Source: Burkholderiaceae bacterium | Lineage (GTDB): Bacteria > Pseudomonadota > Gammaproteobacteria > Burkholderiales > Burkholderiaceae_D | DNA length: 10,418 nt | Assembly: GCA_031261905.1 (NCBI GenBank) | Contig: JAISIS010000122.1 | Location: forward strand, 1-10,418 | Reading direction: 5' to 3' | Shown: positions 7,077 to 10,418 of the stretch, one piece after another | Layout: each line of letters opens with the position of its first letter | How positions within the stretch are numbered: the stretch's first letter is position 1 | Position numbers and translations under genes: made by a program | Notes under the pieces: generated by a model | Database searches by the model: none | The model's input: the letters and a program-made list of their open reading frames with translations, nothing else | Told to the model about the DNA's origin: nothing

Positions 7077-7256
7077 AATCTCCCTGCGGTGTTTGCGGTT
7101 GCCGTTAATTCTTTGAACCATTCACCAGCATGGGTTACGGAATTTGCATGATGGGCGTGCGCGTCGCTTGCTCGATGAACCCGAAATCGGCTTACCGTGA
7201 CCACCTTGAACCTCAGGTTCAAGATGCAGGCACAGCGGCACAGGCGGGGACAATAT
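7077..7256 (+). ncRNA. ssrS: 6S RNA (SsrS), regulator of sigma-70 RNA polymerase
   Basis: 6S RNA folds like an open promoter and binds sigma-70 RNA polymerase holoenzyme, dampening many promoters in stationary phase. The 5' strand AAATCTCCCTGCGGTGTTTGCGG resembles the E. coli start ATTTCTCTGAGATGTTCGC. The conserved hairpin CTTGAACC-TCA-GGTTCAAG lies at 7205-7223, with an 8-bp stem, as in E. coli. The ends pair: TCCCTGC (7081-7087) with GCGGGGA (7244-7250) over 7 bp, including one GU. The length, about 180 bases, matches the 183 of E. coli. Position after zapA is the usual one, a strong promoter precedes it and a terminator follows. The reading frames crossing it are not protein-like. Exact ends are uncertain by a few bases. 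Confidence 0.92.
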
Positions 7257-7258
7257 TA

Positions 7259-7296
7259 AAACGGCTGGATGTCCGCATCCAGCCGTTTGGTTTTGA
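7259..7296. terminator. Shared bidirectional intrinsic terminator (6S RNA / bio operon)
   Basis: A perfect 13-bp stem (AAACGGCTGGATG at 7259-7271 with CATCCAGCCGTTT at 7276-7288) has a 4-base loop. On the plus strand it is followed by TTTGGTTTTG and on the minus strand by TTTTAATATT. It lies just after 6S RNA on one side and 22 bases after the bioB stop on the other, so it probably serves both convergent units. Confidence 0.85.
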
Positions 7297-7310
7297 TGCG
7301 TCCGCTACGG

Positions 7311-8375
7311 CTATCCCGCAAGTGGCGCGTGGCTGTGTTCATGATGATCGTCTTCAAGGCCGGGCATACGCGCCTTGACCTCGGTAACCTGCCTGGTTTT
7401 CAGCCCCAGCTTTTCGAGCAGAACGCGGTCGTCTTCCGCTTCGGCATTGTCTGTCGTCAACAGTTTGTCACCGTAAAAAATGGAATTGGCTCCGGCCAGG
7501 AAACACAGTGCCTGTACGGTATCGCCCAGTTCGCGCCTGCCTGCGGACATGCGGACACGCGCCTCTGGCATGACGATGCGCGCCACGGCAATGGTGCGGA
7601 CAAATTCAAGCGGATCAAGCGGACTGACGTCAGCCAGCGGGGTACCCTCAATCGGGACAAGGTGGTTGATGGGTACGGATTCCGGGTAAGGATTCAGGTT
7701 GGCGAGCTGGGAAATCAGCTCCGCACGCTGGCGGCGTGACTCACCCATGCCCACGATACCGCCGCAACAGATTTTGAGTCCGGCCTTGCGCACGCGTCCC
7801 AGAGTATCCAGACGATCCTGGTAACTATGGGTGGAGGTGATATGGTTGTAATGCGTGGGTGAGGTATCCAGATTATGGTTGTAGTAATCCAGCCCGGCTT
7901 CTTTCAGGCGTTTGGCCTGGTCATCCCGGAGCATGCCCAGCGTGACGCAGGTTTCCAGCCCGAGCGCCTTGACGGATCGGACAATCGCTTCATATTTCTC
8001 CATATCCCGGTCATTGGGCGAGCGCCCTGACGCGCCCATGCAGAAGCGGGTGGCGCCATTAGCCTTGGCCTTCCTGGCCGCTTCCAGCACTACTTCCGGC
8101 GACAGCATCTTGCTGGCGCGCACACTGGTATCGTGATGGACGGATTGCGAACAGTAACCACAGTCTTCCGTGCATCCCCCGGTTTTGAGCGAGATCAGTG
8201 TGGACAGTTCAATATCGCCTTCCGGAAAATGGGCGCGATGTGCTTCCTGCGCGCGAAACAGCAAGGTATTGAAGGGCAGTTCAAAGAGATCCAGCACATC
8301 TTCCACCGGCCAGGTTGATGCGGTCGGCATGGCGGCTTTCGGCAGCGTTTGATGAAAAGTAAGGGGGTGTGGCAT
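7311..8375 (-). CDS. bioB: Biotin synthase
   Basis: A 354-residue radical SAM enzyme that inserts sulfur into dethiobiotin, the last step of biotin synthesis. The SAM-cluster cysteines are C68-x3-C72-x2-C75 (CTEDCGYC). Candidate ligands of the auxiliary 2Fe-2S cluster are C112, C143 and C203, with Arg at about 275, all in the expected places. YNHNLDTSP at 165-173 is also conserved. The start at 8375 has AAAGGA 8 bases upstream. The wording around the first cluster (KTGGC, CGYCSQS, HHDT) and [11 protein letters not shown] at 114-124 differs from the form I know in E. coli and many Burkholderiales (KTGACPEDCKYCPQS, GAAW(R/K)NPHERD), suggesting a diverged or alphaproteobacteria-like lineage. The C-terminus is histidine-rich ([10 protein letters not shown]). 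It lies 31 bases after bioD, last in the operon. Confidence 0.95.
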   Translation of the reverse strand: MPHPLTFHQTLPKAAMPTASTWPVEDVLDLFELPFNTLLFRAQEAHRAHFPEGDIELSTLISLKTGGCTEDCGYCSQSVHHDTSVRASKMLSPEVVLEAARKAKANGATRFCMGASGRSPNDRDMEKYEAIVRSVKALGLETCVTLGMLRDDQAKRLKEAGLDYYNHNLDTSPTHYNHITSTHSYQDRLDTLGRVRKAGLKICCGGIVGMGESRRQRAELISQLANLNPYPESVPINHLVPIEGTPLADVSPLDPLEFVRTIAVARIVMPEARVRMSAGRRELGDTVQALCFLAGANSIFYGDKLLTTDNAEAEDDRVLLEKLGLKTRQVTEVKARMPGLEDDHHEHSHAPLAG

Positions 8376-8406
8376 TACAAATGTCCTTTATTGCGGGTAA
8401 GCGAGG

Positions 8407-9093
8407 CTATCGGGCCGACAGTTTCGAGAGATCGAAATAGCTCGAGGCCTCAATAATGGAAATGGCGTCAATGTAGGGGATGGTTGCCAGCCGCGGCGCC
8501 GGGATGCGGTGTTCCAGCGATTCTACGTTTTCGGCGCTGTAGGGCATCATCGGATCAATCATGTTGGCAACCCAGCCCGCCAGCGTCAATCCGCGCGACA
8601 GGATGGCTTCGGTTGTCAGGAGCGCGTGGTTCAGGCATCCCAGCCGCACGCCGACCACCAGTACAACCGGCAACCCGAAATTGACGGCAAGGTTAGCGGC
8701 ATGGTAGTGGCCTGAAAACGGCGTCATGAACCCGCCGATACCTTCCACAATGACTGAAGCGGCCAACTGGCGAATCTGCTCGTAACAGTCGCGGATGCGC
8801 GGCCATTCAATAAGCGTATGTTCAATGTGGGCGGCAATGTTGGGCGAGATGGCGTTCTTCAGCGTATAAGGGGTGACAAGGGTGTGCGGCAGCATGAGGC
8901 TGGCGGCGCTGATGATGAGATTGGTATCCTCGTTTTGCCACTCGCCGCTTTGCAGGCTGGCGCCGGAGGCCACCGGCTTCATGCCTGCCGTTGTAATGCC
9001 CTGCTGCGAGAGGCTGTGCATAAGTGCGCATGTCACCAGGGTTTTGCCAACACCAGTGTCTGTTCCGGTAACAAAACAGGAAAATGCCTTCAT
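8407..9093 (-). CDS. bioD: Dethiobiotin synthetase
   Basis: A 228-residue ATP-dependent carboxylase that closes the ureido ring of 7,8-diaminopelargonate to give dethiobiotin. The P-loop GTDTGVGKT is at 10-18. GMKPVASG at 37-44 includes the conserved substrate-site Lys39. EGIGGFMTPF at 117-126 corresponds to the family phrase EGAGG(W)..P. The frame is open for 16 more codons upstream inside bioA, but the ATG at 9093 fits the family start (MKAFSCFVTGTDTG) and overlaps the bioA stop by four bases (ATGA), showing coupled translation. AGAGG lies 11 bases before the ATG, within bioA. It is followed by bioB. Confidence 0.94.
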   Translation of the reverse strand: MKAFSCFVTGTDTGVGKTLVTCALMHSLSQQGITTAGMKPVASGASLQSGEWQNEDTNLIISAASLMLPHTLVTPYTLKNAISPNIAAHIEHTLIEWPRIRDCYEQIRQLAASVIVEGIGGFMTPFSGHYHAANLAVNFGLPVVLVVGVRLGCLNHALLTTEAILSRGLTLAGWVANMIDPMMPYSAENVESLEHRIPAPRLATIPYIDAISIIEASSYFDLSKLSAR

Positions 9094-10418
9094 GGTTGTA
9101 ATACCTCTTCCAGTGTGCGGAGCGTTCGGGATGCCAGCCATGTGATTTCTTCATTGTCCAGTATATAGGGAGGCATCATATAAACGGTATTGCCTATCGG
9201 GCGCAGCAGCAGCCCGTTTTCGAGCGCGGCGGCAAAAAATTCCCCTGGAAAGGCGGTCAGGCGTTCCGGTTGCGGCAGCATGACGTCAAATGCCCAGACC
9301 ATGCCGCGCTGGCGGAAATGACGGACGGCAGGATGCGTTGAAAGAGGATTCAATTCCCGCGTCAGGTGTTGCGCGCGCTCCCGGTTTCTTTCCAGGACAG
9401 TATCCTCACTGAAAATATCCAGCGTGGCAAGTGCCGCGCGGCAGGCCAGCGGGTTGCCGGTATAGGAGTGCGAGTGCAGAAATCCACGGGCGGTTTCCTC
9501 GCTGTAAAAAAGCCGGTAAACAGCATCTGTCGTCATGACCAGGGAAAGCGGGAGATAACCGCCGCTGATGCCTTTGGAGAGCGTCATAAAGTCCGGCCAG
9601 ATGCCGGCCTGTTCGCAGGCGAAGAAGGTGCCGGTACGCCCGCACCCGACCGCGATTTCATCCGCAATCAGGTGTACGCGGAAACGGTTGCACAATTCCC
9701 GGATGGTTGCCAGATAAAGCGGATCATGCATGGCAAATCCCGTGGCGCACTGGATCAGTGGTTCAACAATCAGCGCGGCGATGCGGTCCGCCCGCTCCTC
9801 AAACAGCGCTTCCAGCGCCTTTGCCGCACGTATCGCCACTGATTGCGCGCTTTCGCCGGCTTCGGCTTTTCTGGCGTCAGGCGATGGAACCATATGGACA
9901 TTGCGCAAAAGCGGTGCATAGGCATCACGGAACAGCGCGACATCCGTCACGGAAAGCGCGCCCAGGGTTTCGCCGTGATAGCTGCCTTCCAGACAGACAA
10001 ATTCGGTTTTGTCCGGCAATCCCTGATTGCGCCAGGCGTGAAAGCTCATTTTCAGCGCGATTTCCACAGCGGATGCGCCATCGGATGCGTAAAAGCAGTG
10101 CCCAAGCGCCTTTCCTGTCATGGCGGAGAGGCGTTCCGACAAGGTGACAACCGGCTCATGCGTGAACCCGGCCAGCATGGCGTGCTCCAGCTTTTCCAAC
10201 TGGTCTTTCAGGGCGGCGTTGATGCGCGGATTGGCGTGGCCGAAAAGGTTGGTCCACCAGGAGCTGATGGCGTCAAGGTAGCGCCGCCCGTCCTCATCAA
10301 ACAGCCAGGCGCCCTTGCCGCTGGCGAGCGCGACAAGCGGGAATCGCTCATGGTGCCGCATTTGGGTACAGGGATGCCAGACGCTTTCCAGGCTGCGTTC
10401 GACCATCCGGGAGCCAGG
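9090..10418 (-). CDS. bioA: Adenosylmethionine-8-amino-7-oxononanoate aminotransferase (start at or beyond window edge)
   Basis: This fold-type I PLP enzyme makes 7,8-diaminopelargonate from KAPA, using S-adenosylmethionine as amino donor. Numbered from the in-frame ATG at 10406, it shows WHPCTQM at 10-16, the PLP phosphate site SDGASAVE at 108-115, GSYHGET at 141-147, DEIAVGCGRTG at 249-259 (Asp249 binds the PLP nitrogen), and LSKGISGGYLPLS with the Schiff-base Lys278. The C-terminus is complete. The four codons between 10406 and the window edge are open, no Shine-Dalgarno sequence precedes the ATG, and relatives have several residues before the xVxRSL...WHPC block. The true start may therefore be just outside the window. 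It is the first visible gene of the bioA-bioD-bioB unit; no bioF is present between bioA and bioD. Confidence 0.94.
   Translation of the reverse strand, partial: PGSRMVERSLESVWHPCTQMRHHERFPLVALASGKGAWLFDEDGRRYLDAISSWWTNLFGHANPRINAALKDQLEKLEHAMLAGFTHEPVVTLSERLSAMTGKALGHCFYASDGASAVEIALKMSFHAWRNQGLPDKTEFVCLEGSYHGETLGALSVTDVALFRDAYAPLLRNVHMVPSPDARKAEAGESAQSVAIRAAKALEALFEERADRIAALIVEPLIQCATGFAMHDPLYLATIRELCNRFRVHLIADEIAVGCGRTGTFFACEQAGIWPDFMTLSKGISGGYLPLSLVMTTDAVYRLFYSEETARGFLHSHSYTGNPLACRAALATLDIFSEDTVLERNRERAQHLTRELNPLSTHPAVRHFRQRGMVWAFDVMLPQPERLTAFPGEFFAAALENGLLLRPIGNTVYMMPPYILDNEEITWLASRTLRTLEEVLQP

Noticed and set aside
7130..7378. Open frame crossing the region after zapA
   Set aside because: The region is explained by 6S RNA and its terminator. 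The frame has no ribosome binding site and crosses the terminator stem.
1..10418. CRISPR array, insertion sequence, prophage, toxin-antitoxin or defence genes
   Set aside because: All coding regions are ordinary housekeeping families. There are no transposase motifs, spacer-repeat arrays or unexplained long gaps.

Overview
The window looks like core chromosome of a betaproteobacterium of the order Burkholderiales. The evidence is the block cmk - rpsA - ihfB - lapA - lapB - hldA (rfaE1), the small coiled-coil gene overlapping zapA followed by 6S RNA, and a BioA of the type with DEIAVGCGRTG. The family cannot be fixed from the sequence alone. Base composition is moderately GC-rich throughout, and I see no mobile element, CRISPR array, tRNA or rRNA.

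Layout, left to right. The 3' end of uvrD (plus strand, cut by the window edge) converges on a long minus-strand block. In its own transcription direction that block reads cmk (nucleotide metabolism), rpsA (ribosomal protein S1), ihfB (IHF beta), lapA, lapB (control of LPS synthesis) and hldA (ADP-heptose supply for the LPS inner core). A clear intrinsic terminator sits between ihfB and lapA, and a weaker one between cmk and rpsA. The rpsA leader has no Shine-Dalgarno sequence but carries a perfect 10-bp inverted repeat, as expected for a gene autoregulated by S1.

The cmk gene is divergent from a plus-strand pair, a ZapB-like/TIGR02449-type coiled-coil gene and zapA (cell division). Their shared upstream region holds a 21-bp tandem duplication containing an AGTGA-N5-TCACT palindrome. 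Downstream of zapA lies a gene absent from any protein-level annotation: 6S RNA (ssrS), with a near-consensus sigma-70 promoter and the typical CUUGAACC hairpin. It ends at a 13-bp-stem terminator that it appears to share with the convergent biotin genes.

The right third is a minus-strand biotin operon, bioA-bioD-bioB. bioA and bioD overlap by 4 bases and bioB follows after 31 bases. There is no bioF between bioA and bioD. The bioA start is at or beyond the right edge.

I found no previously undescribed system. The items worth a second look are regulatory (6S RNA, the rpsA leader, the cmk/zap repeat) plus some unusual motifs in BioB.
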